In this document: piece by piece, positions 27,101 to 42,100 of the stretch
How the letters are laid out: every line of letters starts with the position of its first letter
How positions within the stretch are numbered: the stretch's first letter is position 1
Origin: Spodoptera frugiperda
Lineage: Eukaryota; Arthropoda; Insecta; Lepidoptera; Noctuidae
Assembly (NCBI RefSeq): GCF_023101765.2
Contig: NC_064242.1
Span: forward strand, 4,328,327-4,392,326
DNA length: 64,000 nucleotides
Direction: 5' to 3'
Position numbers and translations under genes: made by a program
Notes under the pieces: model-generated
The model's database searches: none
Seen by the model: only the letters and a program-made list of their open reading frames with translations
Told to the model about the DNA's origin: nothing

Positions 27101-30100
27101 TCATATGACATTGTACATTATCTGCGTGACAAACAATGTTTTCAACAATCTCCTTTCTTCATACCACATTCATGTCTTGCCTGCAAAATGTTATCTATGC
27201 AGATAAAACATTTCACTTCAAACATCTTGCTATCTTCGTTCTCAGACTGTACAAAAGAATAAACAAACCGCGCCTCGCCAATTTAATGCACATTATCTCA
27301 AGAATGTTAATGTGTAATTTCAATTTCTTTCACGTAACTATATGAATCAAAACCATCATTGGTAGTTTCATCTCGGTATACGCGTATCGTGCAAACCGGT
27401 AATAGGGAGGATGCGTCTTTCTTTTTTGCACATACGAGTGAGTAGTGATGTCCAAACAATTTGTAGCGAAGCGCTGGGAACCTGGCTGGCGTGAGATCAG
27501 AAAGTCGTGATCGTCCGCCACGACGCGACGCCCCTGTACCTCAATTCACTAATCAAACCCCACAATGACTCCATTGTTACCGAGATGCTTTATACTTTTC
27601 GCTACACATAACAATCGCTTCCTTGAGCTCAAAACGGCAATGCAAGATATCAAAACATCTAGCACATAGTTTACTATTATAATAATGGCTGTGGAAAATA
27701 CCATTGATAAATATAATCGCGAACGCTTTGTTTGTTTTAACGATTGAATGAAAAGTCAATAATGATGGAGCAACCTATTACTATGACAAAGAGGTAATAA
27801 TGTGTGTCTACATTACATAATGGTGTCTATTCTTGTTTCAGCCACGTCATTAAGCAGTAATTATCGTAGACTAGAGGCATGACGATAAATCGTTGTTTAA
27901 TATACGTACGTGAGGACAGAATGATATATCAATAGCAAATACAACATAATGGCGTTAGGTGTGGCGTGTGGTGTTCGGTCGTACATCATGGTCCTCGGTG
28001 GCGGACTGTCTGAACCCCCTCACTGGGGAGGGTTACAGCCGCAAGGGGCCCCTACTTTATTCATAGCAACATTAAGCCTACCATTAATGGTTAACTGGTG
28101 CAGGTTATCAAGGGCTTTCTCTTAGAAGCACATTCAGTGTTGGAACTGCGCCAAGAAATGTTTCAACGAGTTACATTGACCGTTATCGGCTACCTGGCTG
28201 GCAGCGCACGTACTCAGCCGGTTTAAACGTTCCTGAGAAAATCTATAGAGCACGAGCAGTGTGCTCAATTTAATAGCGTATTTGATGTACTTGGTAAATG
28301 TTAGGCTAGTATTCACAATGTTTCCGTTAAATGTTTCATTTTATTAAGATAGGAAAATAACTATGTATCTCCGTGTGTAATACTGTAATTAAGTCTCCCA
28401 CAGCCCCGTGCGTCTACCTCATTTTGTCATAATTTACTGTTTACGAGGAAAATATTCGTATTAGAATTTGTTTGTCATCACTAAATTGTTTACGTAGGCG
28501 CATAAATATAACGAGTTTTAAAGAAACTTAGGCAAAATTTATTCAAATTACCCAATTATTTCCACAGATGCTTACGTGAACCCGTGGTTACGCAAAAACG
28601 CTTATTTCGGTAAGCAAACCTGCTTCCCAAGAGCCGACATTACGTCATTCAATCTATTTCTATAAAAAGTTGGGAAACACAGCTATTTGATACTATTAAA
28701 ACGGCTCAATGAACAGATCCTTTAAAAATCTTAAGAAGTATATAATAATAACCTAATACTTGAAAAATAAAATGGAAATACAAAGATGAAGGACCTACAT
28801 TAAGAAGGGGAGCGCGTTTAATTTTCAAATTTCATGTCGTTGAAAGATTATTGAACTGTGAGGGGGCGACAAGAGGAAAATGTCACAATTGAGGCGCCGA
28901 AGGGGCGAATGAGGGTTCCACGGGGCGGAGGGGTGGAGGGGTGGCCTCCACAGACCGCTCGCAGCTTGTTTACGTTGTCACCCATGAATCGAAGTAAATC
29001 CAGGGGCAAAGTTTGATTAGTTATTCTTTTATTTATGACGACAAGAGGCCATTTATTGTACAGCTTGATCTCTGTACTTTGAAACTCGTGATAAGAGGTA
29101 TTTTGTTCTACTTATCTAATGGATGTGGGTGGTGATAAGGCATGGATTGTGGCATGAAATCATCGCATTGATATAAATAGGTTTCAGATATCACCAGCTT
29201 AATTGATTACTTTTATATCAGATCTACTGTTGTTTGGCTGATTGTTTAACGTATTTACCTAAATGTCACACCTTTTACGAGCCGATTTAAAAATAAAAAT
29301 ACCACAAATAAATTAGGGCGTATGTTATAAAGGTTGAGAGATTGAGACTACGCAGTGACCTCATTTGGGCCGTGTTCGAATTTGGCTAAAGATCTAAAAA
29401 TAAACTGTTATACAATAACAATACAGTTTTCTGGGAATTTATGCCTACATTAATTAACAGGCCTCGTATTATTTCCCTAAAACAATAACCCAGAACAGTT
29501 TATCGTCTAACAAAGGATTGTATATTTGCTCAGTGTTATTGGCCCTTTTACAACAGCGGGTGTCTGTATCCGACCCTGGTTGCTAGGCAACAAATACCTA
29601 TATGCCGTCTCTCAGAATTCCCCTTGCTTATTTATTCTCTCATTGCACCCCGAGCAGCTGATTCCATTCATAAATAGTGGAGGATTCCGTATTCTTTTGT
29701 ATCTAGAGGTACCTCTTGAATGATGACATAAGGTAAGGGTCATGTAGTAAAAGATATTAATTGAAAAGTTCTAATGTACCCACACGAATACTATTAGCTT
29801 ATGTGTTATTCAACACACATTAAAATAATTGGTTTAGATTAGTGTAATTATTACCTACTAAGTACACCTATACAACGTAATTTCAGCTTTTACAGCAGTT
29901 ATAAAGTCGACAGCAGCGCTTCGTCTGTTTTTGTAACGTAATTGGTAGCTAATCATTGAAGTTTGTTTGTAATGTTTGGGATTATAAAGCGTTCAAGTAG
30001 TCCCTTTGCGCCCGATACCTAGTATTCTGTGCCGATACGTAGTATTTTACGAAACAATGAATAATTCTTAGTACTCCAACGGGGTTTTCCACGAATCATA

Positions 30101-33100
30101 GAAATACACAAAGCACTATTTGTTCTAATTCGAAAAGCATTCTAAAAATATCTTCAATAGATAGATAGGAATTATGTTTATGTCTCTAGCTAGAGAATAA
30201 TTTAACAATTACGCAGTTTTGTTGACACTGCCCTATACCCAAGTATCAAGGAAAATAAACCTTAATGTTAGCGTTTTACGAATCAAAAGTTCAATTAAAA
30301 TGGAATGAACGCGAAGCTAGGTACATAATTGCGCTAAATATAGTATGAAATAGAAAAGCCACGTCAACCCTTCTCGTGGAGGGCCCCAGGGAACAAAGGG
30401 ACTCCACCTCACCCTCCCAATATTCACGTATAAAAGAAAACATTGATGTAAGATATGAGATAGACATTTCCGAGGGTGAACTCAAAATTATTATTCTTAT
30501 AAGTGAGCGATTTGCCTCCTCTCAGTTTCTTTTGTGATTTAAAAATGGAGTTAAATAACGGGGTTATTATAATAAACAAAGCTAGCGTCTTGTTTAAGCT
30601 GAATAACAAAATGATCTAATTTCGCAAATTAATCAAACTTCTCTAAAAAGCAAACAAAAACACTTCAATTCGCACAAATATCTGAATTACGTTCACGTTT
30701 TCGTGTCCGCATCACGTTTGGACATTCCATTATCAACTCACGACGACCTACATCCATATTGGATTTCTATTTCACCAATAGACAAATCGACCCACGCCAC
30801 GTCACAGACTCGTAACAAAGATGAAGTTTTACGAACTTTTTGCCGTCGACAATGCAGACCTTGATGCGAAATCAAATCATTCAAACGTCTGTTTCTTTTT
30901 GTTATTATTACTAATCTTGTTAACATTTCTCGGTAAAAAATAATCGGATCAATGTCGGTATGTCAGTATGACATCATTCTTCATTTGATACTCCAACTTA
31001 ATTTGATACATTCACAACATGCGTTATGATATTTAATATCTAGAGCATGTGTTGTACTTACAATGACTCATTCTCCGCTACTAACGATGGCGATAATCGC
31101 CTCGTGAATTAAATTACATGAGAACCGGTTGCATCGAGTAAATTGCATGGTTTCAATTCGATTTATGCAATTTAAATGCCAGTGCGGTTAAAACGCAAGG
31201 CCAGCGTTATCAAGTCGAAAATCGACACGTTTTATGTAGGCCAGACTCGGTGGCGATAAGTGAGTAGCATAATAGCATTCCTTTAACCGTGCAGTAGCCA
31301 ATTACGAGCGTGATAGTTTCGTTTTCACGTTCCGACGACTCGTTGTTTGCGCTTTTATTTGTCGAATTTAAATGGCGTCTGCGACCACTTACTGGAGACC
31401 TTTGATAGTTCAATAGGTCGCCTCGTTTCGCTTGGTGACAGTGACTTCTGGACGGACGTAGTAGGCCGTGTTAAGATTGTCATTGTTTTTTTAGCAGGGA
31501 GCCGTGATGCGTGACGTCCGCTCTCCATAATCGTAGACAATTTGTTGCGCAACCGAAGCTACGCGACAAGCCCAAGCAGTTTGTTATTCATTCGTCGCCG
31601 TTTGGCCTTTACTTTCTCGAATTCCATATAAAAAAGTCGCCAAATGGCCCGTTGGCGTTGACTAAAACATTAATTAGTCTGCTACGAGCGCTACATAGAC
31701 TCGTCGTAATTACACTACGCTTACGGCAAGTAACTTATTTGCTCAGCTCTTATCGTTGTATGCTTTAAATCTACGTTAGTCTAAACAAAAGCGGGTTGCT
31801 GTAAGACATTAACCGAACATATTACACATTTATATTTCAACAAGTGTGAAAACAGGCCTGAGATACAGATATATCTCACAAAAAATTATAGTGTTCAAAA
31901 CATGACAGAAATAGCGAGAGGTTTATGAAGTAATCAACCTTGACGCAATGTAAATTGGTTTGTATTAAGAGTTCAATACAGCAGTTAACCAATAGGATTG
32001 TCCGTGTGTTGCATGGCTAACAATTTGTATTGAAGGATGGCTCGGTGCGACCTCGTGGCATTTGGTCGCATGGCCGCTTCTGAATTTCTATTGACAATCG
32101 ACGCATACCTATCTACTATGTGTAGTGTAGTGTACACATATGTAAACGAATTGATTCGTGACACTTTCTATGTATAGGATGGTTATGTAAGCCTTTGTTT
32201 TACGATTTCCCTTTACTTTAAAGCGTCACAATCACATTGTAATTGTAAACAAATATAAATTCGAACTGATAATTTCTTCTTCGGGTTTTTTGACAATCGA
32301 TTTATAATACCGTATTTATTTATTTTAAAGAATCAGCTAATTACATGCTTACGTCACCGTCATTACTTATATCGTATTTTTTTGTTAATAAGATTAATAA
32401 AATTAAAATTGTTATGTCATTTTTACCATGAAAAACAAGTGTGACTTCAAAACGTATGTAGATCTTATCTACAATATGTTGACTTAACAATACAGTATGT
32501 TTGTCAAAAGAGTCAAAACATATTTAAAGCGATATAAAAACAGCTGTTTAATGAGGTAAAGTACCTAGTACCCAGTATACGGGCATAATATTGACAAAAA
32601 CGAATAGTATGGAACATTTTTTGCTTGTTCATAGCTTTATTGATTCGATTGTCTGTTTTTTTAATACGAGCAAATAAATGCCTAGTAGGTAAGGTACTGG
32701 CCGCATTTGCATATTCAGGCCGTTGACGTCTATCGTATTTGGCCTCGAATAATAAAAGAATTTAATAGAAGTTTCTACTATATCTACATTAGTTAAGTTA
32801 CATATTTATTTTTACTCAGATTTGCTTAACTTTTTGATTTATGAGATTATAATGAGTACAAAAGACAACTTATCAGTCATTTAATTTACAAAACTAAAAA
32901 TTTTTATAGGTACAATAACATAACAAGTCATTAATTAATTATTTATTGTTATTGTCAATCATTAATGATTGTTGATTACGTATTCATGACCAAACATTGG
33001 TAGTTATTTTTGGATATCTCATGTATTTACTATCTAAGTACCTATTAGTAGTCATTTGCAATTTAAAATTAAATGTTGCCAGTTTAAAGTGAACGTGTAG

Positions 33101-36100
33101 GTTAGGTAGGTACCTACACCTTGCTAACACGGATAATTATAACAGTTTCGTACTTACGTATGTACTTAATTTACATAAATATATTACATATGTAGTACTT
33201 ACCCAGAAACAGTTGGTAATTCGATGTTTATGGTAGGTAGGTACTTGTGTGAATATATAAGTTTCCTTCCTGGTACAAGCATAAGTAATTAAATTACAAC
33301 ATTATAATTCACTGGAATTCTAAAAACAACAGTGTTTTAACCGTTTACCTAACTTGAAACTGAAAATATTTAAAACTTTATTCACCGTCTGCCTTTACAT
33401 TTTTATATTTAATTTCAAAACTTTCGTAAGTATTTTCATTCAATTAAGAATACCAAGTTTATTGTAAATGTCAAAAGCAACTTACTTTAGCTACAGACAG
33501 ACAAAAAAAAACAAATGACTAAAATTTTAACATTGTAAATACTAAACGACCTCCATACAGAGAGATAATAAATCCTTAATCCTTATTCTCAACCATAATA
33601 AAAAAATAATAAAATGACATTTATTTATTCAAAAATCGTGTTTTAAATTTTGAAATTCGAAACATGTGTGTTCCAATTCTAGAACAAGTTTCGCCATATT
33701 TAAATGACATCTACCTATTAACTATAAGTTATTTATTTTCTTTATATGAATAAAATTATTGTTACAAATTGTACGAACAGCCGTATAATAATTATTATTA
33801 TTGAGTTCTATTTGGTGTCCTCGGAAATATCATCAATAACTTTTATTCAGATTTTTATGTTCCTCGTTTTATTTATAGATATGAATGGGTACATCATATG
33901 TCTGTGTGTATTCTACATAATATACCTAACAACATATTAAAAATAGTATTACAGGATTTTCCCCTAATGAGATTGTAGAAATATTTAACCAAAAGTGTTG
34001 AATAAGTTTAATTAAATATTCTAAACTTAGGAACATTACATAAGTTTAGGTCCTATACAAAATAAACGCTATTTATAAACCACATCGTATAAATAATTTT
34101 GAGGAAACTTAATAGAAATAACACTGTTAATAGAATAATAACGATGTGAGCAGAAATGTAGGTATACCTATACTATACTCAAATAACAAACAACACGCAC
34201 GTATTTTGATACCATAAATCTTACATAAGCCGGTTTTATTTATAAACACGTAATTAACATTATTAATTCAATTATAATAAATGTGAGGGAAAAATATCAA
34301 CATTCGACGAAACCGGTTTCGTTAATATTCGCTTTAACATGTAAATTGAGGGGTCATATCAATAACAGGAAAAGAAATCGAGGTGAAACAAGGTGTCTTG
34401 AGAAACAACCGCTAAATATTCAATAATTTGTATTACGATCGCAAAGGAAAACCTGATTCGGTACAATCGGTACGGCATTCACGAAAGTTTCATCACATTA
34501 TTGTAGTACCATTTCGTCTTTCGTCTTTTATTCAATGTCAAACACATCAAACGCTATTTTACTGCGCACATAACGTAGCGTACAATGTCCTTTAGACGCT
34601 CCACTCAAAAGCTTTTAGCGAACAACGACTACAAATAAACCCGAAATAGACAAACAAAAGTCTGCCCATGACATCACCAAATTGGTTGACAAATTAATTA
34701 ATATGACGAAACAATTAGAAAATAAATTAACTTAGTTATTTAAATCAGGTTGACAGTTACGACTGTTATTGATATCGCATTTAATAGTAATCAATTTATA
34801 TAGTAATACTATGGAAAACCAATGTAACCGGTCTAATGAACACCTTTCATATACATTACGGCATATCCGGTCAAGCGGGATCAAGATTGCGAACTAAACG
34901 CAACATATACCGTTTTAAATTAATATAATCGAGGAAAATGGTCACCCTATCATTTAATCCATGGCAGTTCGTTTCCACAGGAAACTATTCGTATTTACCC
35001 ACACCACAAACATTTAGTATAATACTCATAGGTATGACTATGACTTGAAGTTTGATTGCATGCTAATGAATCAAAAGCCAGAAGTCATTGGCTTACAACC
35101 GTAGGCGTTTCATAACTCATGCCTAATTAAATGTCGAGGTTCTTGACTTGATAGGCAATAATACCATACAAGCGAGAGCCACTAGAGTCAAAGTGTACTG
35201 TATAAAATAACTCGTATTGACAGACTTCGGATGTGTTCGACGGACGACCCACGCGCATGGCTGCGCTACCATTATTCATATTGCTATGTCGACATCCCGT
35301 AATGGTCGGCATCAGTCGTTCATCTCCGCGCACCGCCGACGCCTATCTACATCTAGACTCGACACCTAGCCCGTCAAAAGGCCGTTGGCCCGCTTTACAC
35401 GGGCGGCGTGGGTCGCGTGTTATGTGCATGCCACATCACAGAGGATACAGTTACGTCTAACTAACGTTTCCTATAGCCCCACATTGTTTTCGTATCGTAT
35501 GTTTTAATTATCTAATTACGCAAGTGCAACGTCTCGTCACGAATATCTATTTGCGCCGGCCGCGAACGCTCACTTGCCAAAAGCTATTAATTACGACCGA
35601 AGAACAGAATATCTCGCCGGCTAATCCCCCGGAGACGGTTACGGTTACCGACAACGTTGATTAATGCCCGCAGCGTTCGTTTAACTCTTCTTTGTATACG
35701 TTCATGGGTTGTGTAAACGTGGATAACCTTCTTTCGGGTTGCTCAGACGTAAATAGGCTCGCATCCGCCATACAAATAAATAAATTATACGCATTGATCC
35801 GGCACAGACGCGCTCCGTTTGAAACCTTGAAGACGTATCCGTATGAATATTGGACCAGAATTAGTGGATGAAGCAATAATGGAAAGTGGCCGATGTTACC
35901 GATGTAAGATAGCTGCGCGCATCGACGTCGGATATTGGTGCCAAATAGCGCGCGATTTTCACTCGCATGGCAACAACACGTTAAGGCGGTCCTCTAAGCC
36001 AGAACAATAGAGAATGGAGATGGGCTCTCGTTGTATAGTTACGTGGTTCTCGCTGACATTGTGGCGATAGCGGGCGTGCGAAGAATGCCAATGGAAACAA

Positions 36101-39100
36101 CTTTACTGTTGGTTTCCTCGAAGCCGACACGCGTGACGAACCGAGAACCGGTTACACGACACCGCGCAGAAACAATGCATTAGCAATGCTTTTCATTAAT
36201 TTTAGACCCGCTCGCCATTTTATTTATAAAAACTTGCAGAAAATACTGAGAATTGCGACATTATACGTGTACGGTAAGCGTAAGCATGAATATTGACGAG
36301 TAGAACGAAAGTTTACACGTAAGTTAAACGAGTCTTATTAATAGCTACGAAACTAGTTCAGAGCGTGTTGCAATATCATCGCACCTTGTGTGAGTACACT
36401 TTCAAAAGGTGCATCCTGCGGCTGTAGATCATTCCCCTCACAAACGGGTTCGATACTGAGAAAGCAATCAAACTTGATCTACACGTAAACTGTGAAAACT
36501 ATGCGAACATACACGACCTACATACGTGCAAGTATTGTTTAAATTTGTAATGTAACAAAATCCATGCGGTGCTCAACTAATATTTAAATCTGCTGCACCG
36601 TATCGTATAATCGCAGGATTAAAATAGGTCACCCGGGAGGCAAATAAAACGAGAGTTATTGAGCAAGTGCGGTGCGAACACGCTACATCCGCATATATTT
36701 CATTGGCTGTTAATTCAAACAGCAAATATCACGTTAAATATGGCCTGAAATGTATTCAGTCCACGCCGCTTAATCACACAAATCATTTACATATTTTATT
36801 AACGTTCTTAATTATAAAGTTACTGATCTATAATCTCATTATATGGCCATCTGCTGTGTGTAAACAGGTAACGTGACCTAAGACACCCTGAAGAGTATTT
36901 GAAGGTGAGCAAGCGAGCATAATTGAAAATATAAAACATCTTTGTTGTTGCAGAATGCTGTCTAGACGGGGGCATGACAAATAGAAAAATTAGTCTTGTA
37001 ACAAGACGGGCAAAATTCATTTAATATTTTGCAAAAGTTGTATAAAATGCCTTAATATAGTTCCCATGAAAACAAAAGTTGCTAGAGCGTCGAGTGGTAA
37101 CAAGTTATATAGTTGACAATTGTTCAAACAGTGTTGCGCAATGCATCATCGCATTGTCGATAGTCGCCAGGGAATTCAAGCAAGGTTAATAGATTACAGA
37201 CGTTGTAAATTCAACGTGCTCCGCGTGACTATAAATACCTCTCAACTCTATGCAAATAGCGAACGAATTTACCTGTTTGTATCTTGATAAATGACGTATA
37301 CATATTTATTATACACAATGGAAAATATGTTTCGTTTAGAATAAACGTCTAGGGTAACATAAATGGTAATTATATTGGCATTTTATGTGCCAAGAATTTA
37401 AGAATTTCCGATACATATTTTTAAACGTTTGGTATGTAAGTATGTCAGTTATAAGATTATAGAAATGATGAAGTGATACCTGTCATGAATTATTCACAAT
37501 ATAGAATTTAGATGACCACGAGACGTGTTCGTTGGCAGTTAATAATAAATTATAAAAACATAAAAGACAGAAGAACAGGAATAAAATGAGATGTCGTATA
37601 GCGAAAAGTTTACGAGGGGAGCGCGAGCCGCCGTCTACGCACACCAGTTGGCGTGGGTTCAATTCCTGTTTGAAGTATTTTAGGAGCCACGCACGCCGTT
37701 CACGGTGCGCCGCCGGCCTGTTTACAAATACTAGCGCAGACTCGATTCAATTCCACGAGATTTTGTAAACATTGTGCCAAAAGAGATTGGCTGGCGCGTT
37801 TGTTTAGTATATACCCCGCAGTAATATTTCCCTGCTGTTCTCTGTTGAGTCGTTTGCATTAAGTAAACATTCTTAGCATACTGTTAAACAATTGCCCACT
37901 GATGTTTGTTACAATAAATAATAAAATAAGGCTCATCAATACATAACACAATATACAAATATTTGTTTTCCTTCCTCAACACTGCGTGTGGTGCGGTACT
38001 GCGGTGGCATACATGTGACCCACTTTAAATAACCAGCCTTATTTGGTCAGAGGAACAAATAATACCCTATTTACTGTATAAAATTAATCGCTTAATTTAC
38101 TGCTTCAAATATTATTATTTAATGTCCCATCGTCAGCTTGCATTATTGTTATGATGTAAAACCAAGTCATCTGTCATCGTAAATACTCCTTTTAAAAATC
38201 AAGCGAAGTATAAATAATTGATGAATGAGCCGGCCGTCCGGTTCGCTGTCGCGGAAGAAGAAATCGAGCGAAACGAGTGCCCCGGTATCGATAAACCGAC
38301 CGGTTACAAGCACATCACTATGTATATTCGTGGGAGAGAAGTGCTAAATAAAACGACACAAAGAAGCCAAGTTCTCTGACATAAAACTGATTTATTTGTG
38401 CACGTAGAATAAAGGAGAAATAAATACAGTATCGTATCATATTCGACAATGAGACGGCAAAAACATGGAAGATTCCCTTCTACCTGCTCTAAGTCAAATC
38501 AAAAAGTCCTTAACAGGTTCTCGGAACGAAATTCCAAGGCAGACATTTCATTCCACGGATTCAATTCAGAGTATTGGTTTACGAATTTCAATTAGGTATT
38601 TTTGATTGATAAATTCGCAGTCGGTATTTCGAACAAGCAACTTGAAATAAGTGCTTTTTGTCCAAATTCTAAACTTACGGCACGAGTATTAATTGTGTTC
38701 GATTAAAATCGCAGCATAATGGCAAAAACCTTATAGATTTAATGGTTCCAGTGGCCATGTTTATTCATATACCTGCCGAAATCATAGCTGAGAAAAAAAA
38801 GAATGCTTGAAACGAGCAAAAAACAGTCCGAGACCACAATACAAGTTTTACTGGTTCCTTTATAGCTTCGGCAAACACGTTTCACGGGGAACGCACGATT
38901 TGGTCCGTCGGTCGCGCGACTTCACCGGCTATAATTGAGAGTAACCGCCCACGGTGAGAATTTAAAATGCAATGTACACAACTACTGTAGAGTTGGATTT
39001 CGTTTGGACAAGTTTCGCACATTATCTAAATATAGCAGAGAAACAAAAAGTCTCAAATCTCGTAAATATTTCGACATTTTTGCCTCGAGCGAGAAGTTAT

Positions 39101-42100
39101 TTTGCGTTTATTGAGTCGGCTCTTGATTGCTCCGCTAAACGATTACTGGAGCATTGAACTTGGTAGTTTAGATTCTTTTTATGATTCCATACATTATTTA
39201 TAGCGAATGATACTCGTTTAATATTAAAATTTAACTTTTTATCTATGATTGTTACTTATTTACAAAGTCATAATAAAGCAATAAAAGTGTTATTTTGTCA
39301 GGCATCAGATCACCGACCAAACAAGCAAAGCCCAATATAGTTTTTTATACAAACGAGAATATACGTTCACATGGGACTTGTTATTTGTTTGTTAAACAAA
39401 AATATTTCTCAAATTAGGGCCATGCTCTAAAATATTTCGTTAGAAAAATAAATGTAACCTAATTTAAATATTAGTATGTCACTTAACATAATAACAGACA
39501 GCTGTTTGTTTGTCTGTAACAACCTTGGGACCTGTCTACTTTCATCGAGTGATCACCCTCCAGGAACCATGGCGTGTAACATGTGGTCGATCAACGCGGA
39601 GTTTATTTATAGCAAGTCACTGAACATTAATATCTGCTTTATTTTTACTTACGTCTCTTCATAGAACAGCGGCATAATTTATTACGCAAGTCATGTTAAT
39701 GATGAAAACATAAAAATATTAAACTTTTTCAAGAAATATTCCAAGTTTTGAAAACAAAAACAATGGAGAAACCAGTAGCCTTAAAAACTCAAATAGCTAT
39801 TCTTAACTCAAGAACAACAGCAACAAGTGAATTTCGAAATACCAAGAAGCAGGTCAAAAACAGATGTAATACCGTTCGCAACGACAAAAAGGGGTCAGTG
39901 ACTGTACGCTGGGGTGTTGAGGGGCGAAGGCCGGGTCGGGGGCGGAGGACTCATAATAATACATTTGAAAAAATAACCCCAAACATCTGCCACACATGTG
40001 CGTTCCATTTCATAGTGGAATAATGCAAGTGGTGCGCGCAACCACCGTGCACCGATACGGTCGAGCCTTTTTGTGCAGTAGCTTTTTGTAGTCTTCACGC
40101 TTTGTGCTCGCGAGCTTTCAAACGGACAAAGCTTTTTTTTATTCGAAAGGAAATCAATACGTTAGTGATGTGAAATTGAATGTATGCGCTCTGCAGTTGT
40201 ATACGTAGTAACATTCGGTCACTGTTTTCAAATAGTTCCAAAATTAGCGACCACATGTTGTGCTAATGAGTTACATTTACAATATTACATTAAAACATGC
40301 ATCGTTTAGGTGACGTAACAGAAAACATCGTAGTTGATGTGCGTAATTAGCAAGTTGGCGCTGGACACCACGCTCGTGGTCCGATGCATTTCTTAGAAGT
40401 TCGACATGCGACATGTATTGGATCGACGCCAGAATCGTCGTGAACCAGGGGAGAAAAGCGGCACTTGAATCTACACAGATTGAATTACAGCAGCTAAGAA
40501 GATGAATCATATTAAGATTAATATAGCTATCGATATAGAAACAAATGTTCTAAGAATACTAATAATAAAATGCTTTCGTGAGAAACATTGCAATATAAAA
40601 TTTAAATCTCCGGTAAAATTAATGCTAAATTATAATAAGATAGGTCCGTAAGTGGACTGAATTGAATAAAAAAATGACCTTAATTTTGTTGACGTAGCTG
40701 TGTTCGGTGACTGTGACTTAATAACAAAAAGTGGCAGCAAAAAAGAAATTGTACAAGTTAATTTCTTCATAGGAATGGCAGTTTGTTTGGTTGAATACAA
40801 TGAACCAAGAATGCCAGCAGGTATTGCTAAAGCTAAAGCCATAGAAGCAAAGTTCGTGACTCCTGGCCTTTGACTGCAAGTCCCCCGGGGCGACGAGGGC
40901 GCGAAGAACTTGTCTGCTCACGACCGGTCTCGTAAAACCACCTTCCAGCTGTATCGTATTGGAATCAGACAATGTACAAAATTGTCTTTAAAGGTATTTC
41001 ACCAACAGGTTTCTGCCATTTAGAAATCTTGCTTCATTATGTTGGCGAGCAGACCATTTCCAAATAAGCTAAGAGTTCATTCGACTTTCTAGGTGTAAAC
41101 AGTAGTCAGGCACTCCAATTATTTATTTATAAAGGATGCTGTTATGTATTATGGTTATAGAAACTAACCAACATCAGATTAAATAATATTTAACAAACAC
41201 ACATTCGAAGTGCGCAGATTATTTCACAACGTATAACATTATCATCATCGTGATTCCGCAGTTAATAAAATTCAAAATGGATGTCGTAATCGTAATCGGC
41301 GTCTGCGCAGCCGACAGCTACTTGAGGGGGAGGGCGGTGAGGTAAATCCCGTTAGGAGAAAGTAGCTGCCTACACTCCGGCGCACGGATCGTGACGAGCA
41401 CTGGACCGACCGCCTCCGACGAGATACATTCAATTCGATTTTATCGTGACCAACCTAATACGGACCGTTTATGTCGCGCACAATACACGGATGACGGGTT
41501 ATTTTTATATCACGACTTCCACATTCGGTCCCAAAAAAGCTCTTTTGATGCTTATCGTAACGCTCATTCTAATTGATTCCATTTCATTAAATGACCTTTA
41601 AAAATTGGACACAAACAGCAGCTTGTTGATAGTGACGGAAATTACTTTCTCTTTTGTCGTTAAGGGAACAAAGAATTGAAAAATCACTAGACTGTGACGT
41701 GGCAAAAAACATGTCAATCATCTCCTATTGTTGCAGAATTTGGACGAAAAGTGCTTGTTGAGTTTTGGTTTGAATGTCACTGATTGAAGTCAACGTTTTT
41801 TGATCTCATGTCACTCAATATTTTAACTTGACATCTGGAGGAAAAAATAAAATGGTTCATAGACATCACAACGAGTTTTTGCTTCAATACCATGGTACTA
41901 AGGTAACTTCTATCAAGAACATGGAACACCTTGCAGTACCGAATGTAGGCCTGCAATAAATATTCTTAACGAGCAGTGGTTTAACTGCTGCTTCTGTTTC
42001 AAGTTAAAAATTATATATCATTAGAACTGAATAAATTGCCAATGAAGCTAAGTCTTATTAAAGAAGATCGGAGGCAGACACGATGGACGATGCCACTCAA

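Noticed and set aside
37590..37680. Possible tRNA-derived SINE head with a GGTTCAATTCC B box
   Set aside because: The B box is good, but the A-box candidate mismatches and no SINE body or poly-A-like tail is visible.
39632..39665. Minus-strand ATG (MPLFYEE) ending at a GTAAGT donor with phase 2
   Set aside because: It would have to skip the N-terminal exon to join 7856-8078. Upstream short frames interrupt the leader, and a phase match by chance is 1 in 3.
40718..40972. Minus-strand frames (MSDSNTIQLEGGF..., MALALAIPAGILG...) in a GC-richer patch
   Set aside because: No recognised family and no intact gene structure. It might be an old insertion but cannot be supported.
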